64,000 nucleotides of DNA from Pyrenopolyporus hunteri (lineage: Eukaryota > Ascomycota > Sordariomycetes > Xylariales > Hypoxylaceae), in the NCBI GenBank assembly GCA_902806595.1, contig CADCXC010000035.1, positions 1,426,001-1,490,000 on the forward strand. The letters are read 5' to 3'. Shown here in pieces: positions 37,005 through 47,967 of this stretch. How positions within the stretch are numbered: position 1 is the first letter of the stretch; the number at the start of each line of letters is the position of its first letter. The notes under the pieces are model-generated. The model was given only the letters and a program-made list of their open reading frames with translations. It was not told the origin of the DNA and did no database searches. Both the position numbers and the translations under genes were made by a program.

Positions 37005-38441
37005 ACTAGGCGGATGCCTAAACAGTCCAAAGTCACCCCCTTCAACACCATTCTGGATACAACGTTAATCAACGCCGCCTACGAAAGGCGGGCCGGCCGT
37101 ACTAAATCTGCCTGTACCACAATACATTGCCCGCTACATTACCCACCGCATTGCGCCCTACTTCTCACATTGGGGACTTTGCCGCTAGAGATGTATAGGT
37201 ACCGAACGAACCATCATCGTGTTTGGGATCTACGCCGAAGGGGAAGGAAGGGAAAACCCGAAGGATATAATACTCGACGAATATTCGGCTCTCCGTGCCG
37301 AGAATCATCCTTTTCTCTCCTCTCTTCACCTTTCTCTTGACTTTCACCTGTTGGCTACTTACTTCTTCAATTTTCCGAAAAACCAAGCCTCTCAAGGGTA
37401 TATTTATTATTCATTATTACCTATCGTTACTGTTCATATATTCGTGTTCCGATTAATCTGCGTCTTATTGAATTCCGATGTCTATCTTCTTATTACCCAT
37501 TTTTTCTCTCCACTAGTTGAACTACCCTTGACCACCTAACCCAAGCAAGCCCAGGCACACTACCCAGTCTAGCGGCCTGGTAGACCGGGGGGTTACATCT
37601 ACTTCTGTCTCTTTTTCCCTTCCCAGGCAGCCCAGGGTGTGCTGGCTGCATACCTACCTACATACTTGCCTGCGTACATATGTCATCGCCATACTGTATG
37701 TACTGGAAAGACCGACCTACCTACGCCCCGATGTACAGTCTGTACTGAACCCGTACCGGTATGTGCTTCGATGTATTCCTGTTGCATTTTCATCCATTTC
37801 CACCATTTAGACCATTTCTAGGCCATCTTATTTACATTAAATACCCCTCTTTTTTGGCCCCCTAATAATCTTCGATTCTGTGCCTAGTCTCCTGTCTACC
37901 ATCTATTTTTCTTTTTTTTCCCCTCCACATCCTTTTCCACGGGCGTGCCGAAGCATCGTTGCTTCTGATCCATAGACCCCTTCCCTGGTTCGCTGGTTAG
38001 CTGGTTCGTCGCTTCAGCAAGGAAAGGGGCCAGCCGCGCTTTTATTTTTTTCGTCATCCCCGCCCCCGACTTCGACCAACGCGGCTCTTTTTTGTCTGAT
38101 TACTTTTTAAAAGCGGCTACATACATACAAACCTTGACGTTGGGTCATCACATAACCTGACGTTATCTCTTGGGAGGAAATACATAAGATATTCCCAACC
38201 CGCCAGTTGGATGACGATACCTTCACACCACACATCAGCTAAAAATCATCCCAGCTTGTCGCTTCGTCGTTTATTGCCTAAGTGACAGACACGTACTGGT
38301 TGACGAATTTCGTACTGCTGGCCGAGTTTCTGACCCTGGCGCCTCTGATGCGCCTTTCGTGAGACCCGAAGCTTGGGGCTAGCTTACTTAGACCTTGAGC
38401 TGAAGCCGAAGCCGAAGCAAGAAAAAAAAAGGATATACAAA

Positions 38442-39747
38442 ATGCCTCCAAGACAAGGCCGTTACCAACCCGCGTTCGTCTCTCCGTCGACTCAATCCTT
38501 TCTATTCACCTATTATTATCACTCCAGTTACTAACACCGCACATATAGACGGGAATTCCACATCGTTGTTTTGGGCGCAGGTAAGTTTTCCCATCACCGG
38601 CTTCGGTGTGGACTCACTCTTTTCCCCAAGGGTCTCACAAACGTCGAAACCTCCTTTTCCCTTCACTTATTGCTTAACCGCCGCTAACTTATGCTAGGCG
38701 GTGTCGGGAAGAGTTGTCTTACAGGTAATACTCCCCGGCTGCAGCTGATTCCGATTGGGTTATGTCGAATTGAAACGAAACACGATTTACCCACATCCCA
38801 TGCGTCATCCTTGACGCTAGGAGTCTAGTTGCTAATAGGCTGTTTTTATTTATGATAGCTCAGTTTGTACACAACGAATGGATTGAGAGTTATGACCCGA
38901 CTATCGAAGACTCGTATCGGACTCAGGTGGCTGTTGATGTAAGTGTGGCCTACCCCATTGACCATCTAATTGGTCTTAATATTTATGTCTATTGATACGA
39001 TTGGATAGGGCCGCCAGGTAATTCTAGAGATGTAAGACATTCGCCAATCATCAGCGCGATTCGCCTTTTCGTTTTCTCTCTCTTTCCGAGTCCGCTATCT
39101 CGCTAGGATACTAACTAGTGGTAGTCTGGATACGGCGGGCACGGAGCAATTTGGTTGGTCAACTTAGCGAGTTAGATATCTCTGCGTAACCATGCTAACT
39201 TGACTCTAGTTGCTATGCGGGATCTGTACATGAAGACCGGTCAAGGCTTCCTTCTGGTCTATAGTATCACTTCGGCTTCGTCATTATCTGAGCTGGCGGG
39301 GCTTCGCGATGAGATCATCCGCATCAAGGACGACGAGACCGTGCCAATAGTTATTTGTGGTAACAAGGCGGATCTTGAAGACCAACGGTCCGTGCCACGC
39401 ACGAAAGGCTTCCAAATCTCGCAAAGATGGGGTGCGCCATTCTACGAAGCTAGTGCTCGGACGAGGAGTAAGTGCATTTATCCACAGTTCCCACGCATGC
39501 ATCGTTTCCTATCCATACTTCGAATTCCGTGGTTATAGCGTGGTCGGACTGACACTCTGAAGCAAACGTCGACGAAGTATTCGTTGATCTATGCCGACAA
39601 ATGCTACGGAAATATGATCCTGGGGATGCAGTGACCGAGGATCAAGACGACAAATTCGACCCGTACTCCATATCATATTATAAGAGGCGGAGGCGAAAGA
39701 ATAAGGAACGAGACTCGAGTCATCGACCTAGATGTGTTATCTTATGA
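38442..39747 (+). CDS. RSR1: Rap/Ras-type small GTPase, Rsr1/Bud1/Krev-1 homolog
   Basis: Eight exons (38442-38473, 38549-38580, 38698-38724, 38859-38938, 39009-39031, 39125-39153, 39210-39467, 39563-39747) join in frame to 221 residues. Visible motifs are the P-loop GAGGVGKS (20-27), switch I YDPTIEDSY (42-50), switch II DTAGTEQF (67-74), with Thr in place of the Ras Gln as in Rap proteins, NKAD (126-129) and SAR (156-158). A polybasic KRRRRKNK tail (201-208) precedes a CVIL CAAX box whose final Leu favours geranylgeranylation. In fungi this GTPase marks polarity sites and feeds Cdc42 signalling at the plasma membrane. Introns have CTAAC or CTGAC-like branch points. The first donor (GTTCGT) and the fifth intron acceptor (GTAG before TCTGG) are the weaker sites, but every junction restores canonical family sequence. 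The first six exons are all 80 nt or shorter. Confidence 0.93.
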
Positions 39748-39966
39748 TTTCCCTAACAGCCTTCGCTCACAGAGTACATGCGGAACATGAGTAAAGGCTT
39801 ATAAGAGGATCCCGCCCTACGACACACCATTATTGGCCATCAGGAGAGCTTATTTCGAGTTATGGAATGGCCGCTAGTTGAGCTTACAGGTATCTTCATT
39901 ATGGGATTACAAGCGCCTGTGGCAGTCGCCGCAAACGGGTCGATGCAATGGGACGATGCGATTCGC

Positions 39967-40029
39967 CAACAGGCTCAACAGGCTCAACAGGCTCAACAGG
40001 CTCAACAGGCTCAACAGGCTCAACAGGCT
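39967..40029 (+). repeat. 9-bp minisatellite CAACAGGCT, seven perfect copies
   Basis: Seven identical 9-base units run head to tail without a mismatch, starting 220 bases after the RSR1 stop codon. Because the unit is nine bases, it stays open in several frames and creates Gln-Gln-Ala or Asn-Arg-Leu repeats in spurious ORFs. It lies in the likely 3' UTR or flank. Perfect identity suggests recent expansion. Confidence 0.95.
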
Positions 40030-41340
40030 TCTCTATTTCATACTTTTACCATTACTCCGCAGCGCTTCTGCGGACCGAAACTTGATCGGATATTCCTTTC
40101 AGCGATTTCAATGCCGAAAATCCTTTCGCATTCTGGGGCGAGCGTTCAGGGTTACAGCGGACTTGCATGTTTATCGCATTACAGGGGCGGATGGATGAGC
40201 GGAAGGCATAGTATTCATTACGGATCAACAAACGACAGCGTCCTAGTCTTTGGTATGGGGGCCATGTAGGCTCTTCAAATTATCACCTCGACCATTAACC
40301 TGTTGTTTGCGGGACGCTTTGGGTTTCGGGGTGGAGCTTCGAAGATCCAGACTACGCAGACCACCTACATATCTATGTATTTTGAGATCCATTTACGCTG
40401 CTACCACCACTAACTACCAAGACGGCATATACGATTGCTGCTTTACCCGCCACAAAGGGTAGGCGTTCCCACTAAAGAATATATATACCCATCTGCTGTC
40501 AAAACACTCAATACCCCACTCTTTCGACTTGAGAGACGACCGGAGTTCGAATTTATGTGACCAGTTCCTCATGTTTACTCTCCCGGAAGATTCGGGTTTA
40601 ATAGGAAGAGAGGAGTTGCTTAGTAGTCGCTAATTCATACGGGACGCTAAACAGGTACCTATGATGTTCTCAAGCTGTTGGATCTTTTGCTGCAGGAAGA
40701 GCAGTAAATGTGGTACGCCTGCGATAATTTTACCCGCAGACCCTCTGAATGTCGGCTGCAGGTAGACCAAAAAGGCCACCTAGGTGAAGACGGGGAACCA
40801 AGTCAGGTCAGGTGGTTCGGCCCCGGCAGACAGACCTCGTCGACCTCGACCCTCGTACCGCGGGATTTCACACGGTGAGCGGATCTTAAGTTATACGTAC
40901 GTGTTATACCTAGTAGGTATGCAACATGGGAAGCGAATCTAAGCCTTGGGTCCCCACACAGACCGGGGTCAGATCTTCTGGGGGCGCGACGGCGATCATT
41001 GTGTGGATATGCTTTGCCCATGCACCCATCCTAACCTAACCTAACTCGGCCTGACCTGACCTTGACCCGACCTGGTCTGGTCTTTAGACGCCCGCCCGCC
41101 CACTTCACCCGCCACTCTCTTACCTCTTACTTCCTCTTCTTGGTCTTGTCTCCTCTCCTCTCTCGCTCTTTACGGAATAGAGATGCCCTCCGAGCACCTC
41201 GATGCGGTAGGCGGGTGAGGGGCTGCCAGGGCGCAGCATGCCGAGGTTGGTTAGACGGATGTAAGCTTGGTACTTAGTTGGTTTGTTGGTTAGTTCGATG
41301 GGGGGAAGGGGGAGACGGCGGAGCTATAATGGTAAAGGTT

Positions 41341-41475
41341 TACGTAGCTTAGCTACCTACCTATCTCCCTACCTATCTATCTTACCTACCTCCAGCTAAG
41401 CTAGGTAGCTAGCTCCCTCCTACATAACAGGCGTGTACGTAGGTAGGGGTAAGCTACCTACATACCTAGTTGAAG
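41341..41475. repeat. CTAC/GTAG and AGCTAAGCT repeat cluster
   Basis: Words such as GTAGCTTAGCTACCTACC at the left and AGCTAAGCTAGGTAGCTAGC at the right are reverse-complement relatives. The segment can fold into a large imperfect hairpin with CTATC/CTACC microrepeats in the loop. Confidence 0.6.
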
Positions 41476-42220
41476 TGGGTAAGCAACCAATGCTACTATC
41501 GACGGTCCGGATGGGGATAGCTTCTTAACTTAAAATAACAAAAAGCAATGGTACAACACCCTAAACTGCATATATCTAAGGGTCCCGTGAGGCTTAACTA
41601 TGAGGTACGGGGGCAGTGCATGCGTGTCGGATCGCTGAATAAAATAAGGCGGCAGGTTGGTCTGCGCATGTTCACTGGATCTCGAATGCCTGCCTTACCT
41701 AGCAGATATGCGCTTAACTCGCCGAGCACATGCATTGATCTGGTTTGTTTAGATTTAGGCACTGTACCTAGATGTATAGGTACTCAGGTATACTCAGGTA
41801 TATGCTAATGCCGAGTATGTATGTGTTGTATCTCGATGGTCTCCGTAGCCCTTCCTGAGTATACGTTACCGGGCTCCCTCGTATTAGGCACATATATATA
41901 GGTGAGTATATATACTGTGTACCCGGTTACTCGGCCGACAAGGACGGCATATTTACGGACTCCCTCGCCGTTGAAACCCATGTGACGCCAGCCGCGTCTT
42001 CGCAGGACTCGCGTCCGCGCCGAGGAGCCAGAGTCTGAAGTCGTACACCCTCTCCGGCCGCGATACCAGAAGCGCAAATAGATGAGTACCTAGATAGGGT
42101 CAGATTACACTATCGCAGAAGAAGAAAAGTCCCCCCGATACCGTCTTTCCCCTAAGCTCCCTACATACACTAGATACCTAGGTACCTAAGAGATAGCCTC
42201 TAAAACCCGCCGCCCGACTC

Positions 42221-42236
42221 GTGTCTAGGTAGACAC
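42221..42236. repeat. Hairpin GTGTCT-AGGT-AGACAC within a GC-rich inverted repeat
   Basis: A 6-bp perfect stem with a 4-base loop. Flanking C-rich (about 42205-42220) and G-rich (about 42237-42266) sequences are also roughly complementary, so the full structure may span about 60 bases. Confidence 0.6.
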
Positions 42237-42332
42237 GGACACGGCTGGGCGGTGGGCGGGCGGGTAGAGCGGCATACCACGGGATTTAACACAACTTAGG
42301 TTAGGTGCGGTGTAGTCTAACTGCCGGTGGCA

Positions 42333-42356
42333 TAGGTAGGTAGGTAGGTAGGTAGG
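42333..42356 (+). repeat. (TAGG)6 microsatellite
   Basis: Six perfect TAGG units, the longest uninterrupted example of the tetramer that recurs throughout intergenic DNA here. Confidence 0.9.
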
Positions 42357-43468
42357 TTAGCTAGTAAGGTAACAGCCGTAGACGTGGAGCTAATTCCTCT
42401 CTTAGAACTAGTAATGTGAACCTAGCCGAGGAAACCGGCTAGGCCACGACGATCTCGCCGCCTAACAACTCGAGGGTTTCGGATCCGTTCGTCTATTTTC
42501 TCCCCTGGGTTCTCACGTGCGCGGAGATATTAGGGGGATCTACCGCGTGGCTGTTGTCGTTGTCGATGTTGTTGTTCTTGCTGTCACAGTGGCGGGAAAA
42601 GGGGGCGTTCGCGATATATACTAGCAAGAATCAGTCTCATTGATGTTAAGAATTTACAGTAGTGGATGTAACGTCTTATTGCAACTAGATATATCAGCCG
42701 ACATTCGTTCCCGCGATCGAAGGCGGGTTAAGGTAATGAAGGATACCGAAGATTGTGATCAGCTTAACCATTGATGAAGATCTAAATGATTGCTATGATG
42801 TCAAGGTTCGTAATATCCCAAGTTAACGTGATTACAATCGTGCTAGCTCGATAATCACGTCATAACCAACAACTAAGCCGATTATCTAACCAGTTGGACG
42901 TAGAATCCCATCTGGAATACCCTCTGAGTGAAAAGGATTACGACGTGGCTATCATAAGCGTATCTCCCGGTTTCCTGACGTACAGTCACCTTATAATATC
43001 CCAGATGTTGTTAGCTCGGTAATCTATTTTCCATTATGCTAATTAGACGAGCATACCGAAACGCGATGGTCCTCCCAAGATGGTGACCCAAATCCTACCG
43101 CGAGTCTTCCGCTGCGAAACGGGGTATCTCAAGTGATATTCTATAGAGTAATTTCATGCCAGGGTCGCCGTCATGGCTTCCGCCATCCTCTCTAGACATC
43201 TATACTATTTTTACACATTAGATGAGTCGAATAGGATAGACGCCACCGATACGTATAAGGCCGAGGCGAGCTCCGCGTTGTAGTCTTATCAAAGTCTGAG
43301 CATCGGGTTGATATTACCCAAGAACCGAAGACCCCTTATAGGATACGCTCTCCCGCTGTCGCCTAAATCTTCAGTAACCATGTCGTGTCACTATGGCCGC
43401 CGCGTGGAACCTGGGGTAGAGACGCATCCCTAGGGATGAAGCCGGAGGGCGGCATTGGCGCCAGCGGT

Positions 43469-44788
43469 TCAAGGATTAGTAGCTTTCGCATCGAGATATC
43501 GTTGTAGGGTCTTTTTCTGGAGGGCACGCTGCTCGTTGATAACCTCCCATAGCTCCTCGTTTTCTTTCCTTAGTTCCTGATCACCAACACTGTCCTCAGC
43601 CGGCGCCTGAAAGGCTAGTATGGCTTGCTCTAGCACATCATGTGGGAGCCCGTTAGATTTAAGCATCTTGCCGAATCTAGTTTCCTCTGCCATATCGGAC
43701 TCGAGTTGAGAGGTAAAGTTGTAACTTCGACTCCCCAGGAATGGTTTGACAACCGCAGTGTATTTCGTGGGTCGCGAAGACGGAAGTGGGGAAACGAAGA
43801 CGATGTTCGTGACAGAAGCGTTGAGATTTGTTATCTCGGTGGAGTCGGCGCGGCTGCTCAAGTCCCATCGAAGAACTTGGCCTTGCGGATGACCTGATAT
43901 CAGAGTTGTACCGTCGTAGCTCAATGCTATGCATGATGCCGGTCCAGCCTCCTGGGGCGTAGCACCAAAAGCGGAAGACACTTGAACGGCCGTAGAGCTT
44001 TCTTCCATACTTTGGGGGCCTAACAGTGCTTTCTCGCCGAATAGACCAATAGCAAATAGCGAGCCATCATCGGAAGAAACGTAGATAGCTCGGGCACATG
44101 GGTCAAGAGATACGCAGAGAGGTGAGCTTGGGAACAGCAACGTCCGCAGAGCCACTCCAAGCTGGTAGTTCCAGATGACACAAGACTTGTCTTTACTTGC
44201 TGATACGCAAACATTCGTGTCCGGGTTCACACTCGAGCCTATTGCCAGAGACGTAATGGCGGCCCTATGGTTTGACAGAGTGTCTTGGGGTTCGTGCTCG
44301 ATGGTCGAGTCGAGCTCCAACAAGCGAGGGAGGGACCAAACGTTAATATTTGAGTCGTCGGAGCCGGTGAGAAGGTGATAGGGCGTAGCGGCAATGCAAG
44401 TAATTGCTTGGACATGGCAAGCAGGGGTCGTTACTTGCCTACCGGTGCAGACCTCCCATATGATGAGCCTCCCTTCCTGGGAACCCAGGTAAAGCACGTC
44501 ATCTTGAAGGGCGATACTCCGGATGCGTTCTGGAAAAGTAACTAGCGCTTCCTGGTTGCCCTTGGCTCTCGAGTAGATATGGACTGTCGATTTGTCCTCC
44601 TGGGCCGCGAACACGTGCGTATCGCTTACAGCCAGACCATGGCGAGGGGCTGAGCTTTTCTTGAAGGTGCCTTTCGTGGAATAGCTCGGGTAGAGCGTGT
44701 GTTCGTAAACTCCGGCATCCTTCGAGATGGCTGTGTTATTAGCCAATGGCGGTCCGGCGACGGACACAAAGTAACTTTCGGTTAACAT
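43469..44788 (-). CDS. IPI3: Pre-rRNA processing protein Ipi3 (Rix1 complex, WD40)
   Basis: A single exon encodes 439 residues. The N terminus (MLTESYFVSVAGPPLANNTA), the segment FPERIRSIAL, and EEGRLIIWEVCTGRQ-like and LTGSDDSNINVWSLPRLLEL blocks are typical of fungal Ipi3 and animal WDR18. WD40 repeats occupy roughly residues 45-350, with WE, WS, WN and WD endings visible. A short coiled coil at about 403-436 (ELRKENEELWEVINEQRAL) forms the C terminus, as in the family, and helps dimerise. Ipi3 works with Rix1/Ipi2 and Ipi1 in the nucleus on the pre-60S particle, promoting ITS2 removal and Rea1 recruitment. In some fungi it is also linked to replication licensing. Length is normal, there is no frameshift and the start codon is clear. 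Confidence 0.9.
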   Translation of the reverse strand: MLTESYFVSVAGPPLANNTAISKDAGVYEHTLYPSYSTKGTFKKSSAPRHGLAVSDTHVFAAQEDKSTVHIYSRAKGNQEALVTFPERIRSIALQDDVLYLGSQEGRLIIWEVCTGRQVTTPACHVQAITCIAATPYHLLTGSDDSNINVWSLPRLLELDSTIEHEPQDTLSNHRAAITSLAIGSSVNPDTNVCVSASKDKSCVIWNYQLGVALRTLLFPSSPLCVSLDPCARAIYVSSDDGSLFAIGLFGEKALLGPQSMEESSTAVQVSSAFGATPQEAGPASCIALSYDGTTLISGHPQGQVLRWDLSSRADSTEITNLNASVTNIVFVSPLPSSRPTKYTAVVKPFLGSRSYNFTSQLESDMAEETRFGKMLKSNGLPHDVLEQAILAFQAPAEDSVGDQELRKENEELWEVINEQRALQKKTLQRYLDAKATNP

Positions 44789-45499
44789 GGGCTCTTGTTC
44801 ATCCGATCTTGTGATGATCCCGGACCGATGATATGGGGAATCTATGAAATAATGATATAATAAACCCTCGATAGATCCTTAAAATAGCGTGCGGCTATCT
44901 TAAACGTCTCAGGATTGGTCCGATACGTATGCCTGTAGATTGAGCTGTATGGTAACGTGGATGTTGTCTGAGTACCATGTAGACGGCTAGGTGTTATGTC
45001 TCGTATCTGCAGATATCGTTGTAGATGGTGTTTGATGTGCGATGATGTTAGTGTCACTATTTTTTATGGCTTTTTTATTTTTTAATTTTTTTTTATGTCT
45101 AGTACTTTTTTATGCTGTTCCTTCCCCCCCTCCCCCCCGCAAAAGCCTATTCGTTTGTGTTGAGCGGACAGCCCCACTAACATGCAGGCTTTATGCAGGT
45201 CGTGCGTGGCTTCTAGGTGGGCCCCGGCATGCGGCGTAGCCTCAAGGCTTGGCGTTAGAAAGCGCTTTCTGTCGAGTCCGAAACCTGGGAGCGCTCACAT
45301 GCTCACTACCCCCTGGATACATGTGTTCAGTACTGCTGGCTGGTGCTGAGTACGTGTACCCGTACTGATTCTGGGTAAGGTCTCTTGACGCTTCGAAGCC
45401 AAAAAGAAAGAACGCGCTCGGTCTTGGCCAAGTTAATCATCATTATTGATCTCATTGTCTCTTCATTCAATCTAATCCAATCCAATCCAATCCTAACCA

Positions 45500-45907
45500 A
45501 TGACTCTAAAATTAGCGTTCCGAAAAGCTGAAGTTCAGATAGCTTCTTGGCTATGTATTTTCTATTCCGAACCTATCCCTCAGCTTCGTCGACGGGATGC
45601 TGACGGAAGACTACATATTCGAAATCACCTTATTGAGCTTGGAATAGACGATGTGAACTCGTACACCGAGAACTGGAGGATTTCAACGGCGGCTGCATGC
45701 GTAGGCCACTTCTCCAATCATTTCACCTGGGCGCCCGATGGTTCGTCTCGTCGGGTTGAAGCTGCTGTTATCCCGCCGTCCCTCCATAGACCTTCATTGG
45801 ATACGGCTACGCCCTTCTACGATAACTGTCTTGTTTTATCGGAAGCGGTAATCCCTTGGCTAGGTATGCAGCCAGCCAAGACAGGCCAGACTAAATCCTG
45901 CCATTGA
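45500..45907 (+). CDS. Weak candidate ORF (135 codons), unknown
   Basis: A plus-strand frame from an ATG at 45500 with rather protein-like composition (for example AEVQIASWLCIFYSEP and VNSYTENWRISTAAACVGHF). A minus-strand frame at 45817-46092 overlaps its end and looks equally plausible (REWLVQYRICIIVHTLEGR). Neither has a recognised domain or a convincing splice extension. It could be a small unannotated gene, a decayed exon or chance. I include it only as a pointer. Confidence 0.2.
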   Translation: MTLKLAFRKAEVQIASWLCIFYSEPIPQLRRRDADGRLHIRNHLIELGIDDVNSYTENWRISTAAACVGHFSNHFTWAPDGSSRRVEAAVIPPSLHRPSLDTATPFYDNCLVLSEAVIPWLGMQPAKTGQTKSCH

Positions 45908-47443
45908 CGATAGTGCTGCAGCATGTCTGAGCTTGCCTCGAACCAGCCAATCCGGCCGCCGGGTCCCTTTAGCTTAGAAAATTGGGTGCGCCCCTCCAGT
46001 GTATGCACAATGATGCATATGCGATACTGTACCAGCCATTCGCGGATGCGCTGCAATATGGATGGGGCGGCAGCAGCAGCAGCTTCACGCACGACGTGGT
46101 CACCCGTCTGCCGTGTCGCTTGTCAACGGTTACAGCATCAGGCATCATTTGTTCGACTGGATAGAATTCCCGTTCGGATGCAGGGGGGAAGCAGTCTGAG
46201 GGAGAAAACATAAGACTTATTACTCTAACTTGCCTAGGTTGAAATGATGGCCAATGACGTTAATGGGCTTATTGCCTATTCATAAGAACTACGGAATACT
46301 CGGTAGGGTAGGTATTTTCAATACCGTACTAGGTTTGCTGGCCGATCATTCAGATATGGCGATACACAACCATACATTGCCTTACATACATAGGTCTTAC
46401 ATACCTACATACCTAGGCACTCATACGTCCACTAGATTTAGAGGGAGGTGTAGCTGTGGCCTCGGAGCTTTCTTCGATCGCCCGCAATAGTCTCTGACCA
46501 TATCTGCCATAGAGCCTGTAGTTAATCTTGCGCCACGATCACCCCTTCTCTAAGCCGGGGTCTAAGTCGAACTAGCAACCATGGCTCATCCGAAAAAAAA
46601 AAGCTCCGGATTAGGAAAACTAAAAATATGGTTTAATGCGGTCAAGCACGGGTTAATCAATTGGTTAGGATAGCCATGGATAATTTCGAAAGAGGATAGC
46701 GGCGTCGCATTGTGCTAACTTGGCTTATGAACTTCTGGGTCTCTCAATTAAAACGACTGATTGGTTCCTAAGAGGGTATTGCTCTGGACAATGCTACCCC
46801 TAGAAAACGATCCCTTGGCGAGGAGATCGGACGGTCAAGTCTCACAAAGTGTCAAAGAGTCGACAACATCCCCCGACTTTCTTGACGTGTATGTATGTGC
46901 GCGTGTAAGTGTGTGCGTATGTGTACTATGTATGTGGGTGAAAGCAAGGGTTCTTTATTTTCTCCATTGACACTGGGGTAGATGGACATGGAGTGTACAT
47001 AAAGTACCATGATTACTTGTAGTATAGCGCAGACTACCTGGTCAGTATATATAGGTAGGTGGTACATATGTACTACTTTGTGTGTATGCTCGGGTCCAGC
47101 TAAAGTGTATAGGTAGCAGGCCAACGGCGGCGTGTCTTAGGTCGAATGTCTGTCATACCTGAGTTGCCGCGACTCGGGAAAGAGTGGGACACTCGTGTAA
47201 GGCCAGCACGGCGTCGCGGCATCGCGGTATTGCGGCATCGCGACTGAGGGAAGGAAGGACAGGAAGAATGGAGAAATTATTCCTTTCCTCTTTCCTCTTC
47301 TCCTCTCTCGTCGTCTCGATACTTGTTAGGGCGGAACCTTACTTGGGATACGTAGTAGTAAGTATCTTAGACATGGCCCCAAGGTCCCACACGTTCGTTT
47401 CCACATTCCTCTAGGCTCTGCGACCTTCTGCGACCCCTTCGCC

Positions 47444-47488
47444 TACGCAGTACGCGGGCAGTACGCAGTACGCAGTAACGCAGTACGC
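47444..47488 (+). repeat. Short GCAGTAC tandem/dispersed repeat
   Basis: TACGCAG and GCAGTAC words recur five times in 45 bases with small spacing changes. It lies about 480 bases upstream of the next gene. The CGCGGCAT/CGCGGTAT/GCGGCATCGCG words at 47213-47243 form a similar cluster just before it. Confidence 0.7.
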
Positions 47489-47967
47489 AAAAAGAAGACC
47501 CCTGGCCCTGTCCGGGGTCCATGGGATTCATCTCTCAGTCGAATTACGAAAACCACCCACGTACGAACAACAGCTCCATCCTTTCAACTGCCATCCCTGC
47601 CCGCCATTTATCTTTTCCCTGGGTCCTCAAATCCGTGTGGATTTCCTACCCAGTTCGACCTTTTTTCGCACGACTGTTTTTGTTGATTTCCCGTTCCTAC
47701 GAATTGTCATCGGCGTCGTTGCAAACATTGTTATGTTCATTTTTCTTTCTTATTTCGCTTCGCAGCCTTACTAAAGTAGGATTACGGGCTGCCACATAAT
47801 TACGCCGTCCGGACTTGAGAAACGCCGCCATCTACTCGATATCTAGGTAGATTTCGTATGTAAAAAGAGTCGTTCGTTCGTACAGGATTATTTTCATTCC
47901 CCCGGCTTTACATCCCTCCCCTGCAACACCATCAATCGATTAATCCAGACGAGAACGAACTACCACG

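Larger units (their letters stand above)
30316..38441. other. Gene-free interval between WHI3 and RSR1
   Basis: The first 1-1.5 kb is probably the 3' UTR and flank of WHI3. From there to about 37.9 kb I see no convincing gene; frames up to about 155 codons exist but are low complexity or overlap on both strands. Notable items are CCTA/TAGG words (32190-32210, 32695-32710, 34938-34951, 36930-36990), a GACAGA-rich purine tract at 36425-36460 and a 10-bp CCTAGGAGAG direct repeat at 36975-37004. The last 500 bases, T/C-rich and then A-rich just before the ATG, form the RSR1 upstream region. Confidence 0.5.
39748..43468. other. Intergenic region between RSR1 and IPI3
   Basis: Besides the minisatellite it holds CCTAA-like runs at 41030-41060, a dense CTACC/GTAGG/AGCTA cluster at 41341-41475, a hairpin at 42221-42236 within a larger GC-rich inverted repeat, and (TAGG)6 at 42333-42356. 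An 18-base word occurs twice with two differences (40856-40873 and 42275-42292). No coding region is supported. Confidence 0.5.
44789..47967. other. Intergenic region between IPI3 and the 674-residue gene
   Basis: Contains a T-rich and C-rich stretch at 45058-45145, a weak plus-strand frame at 45500-45907 (listed separately), CCTA/TAGG words around 46385-46420 and 47051-47063, GT-rich sequence at 46888-46940 and a GCAGTAC repeat at 47444-47488. The last 400 bases are the upstream region of the next gene. Confidence 0.45.

Noticed and set aside
39862..40269. 135-codon frame with Gln-Gln-Ala repeats after RSR1
   Set aside because: Openness is caused by the 9-bp minisatellite, which is open in two frames at once. 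The flanking codons do not look coding.
41030..41062. CCTAACCTAACCTAA run resembling telomere or subtelomere DNA
   Set aside because: It is too short and the unit is not the usual fungal TTAGGG. It is better explained as part of the TAGG/CCTA microsatellite family.
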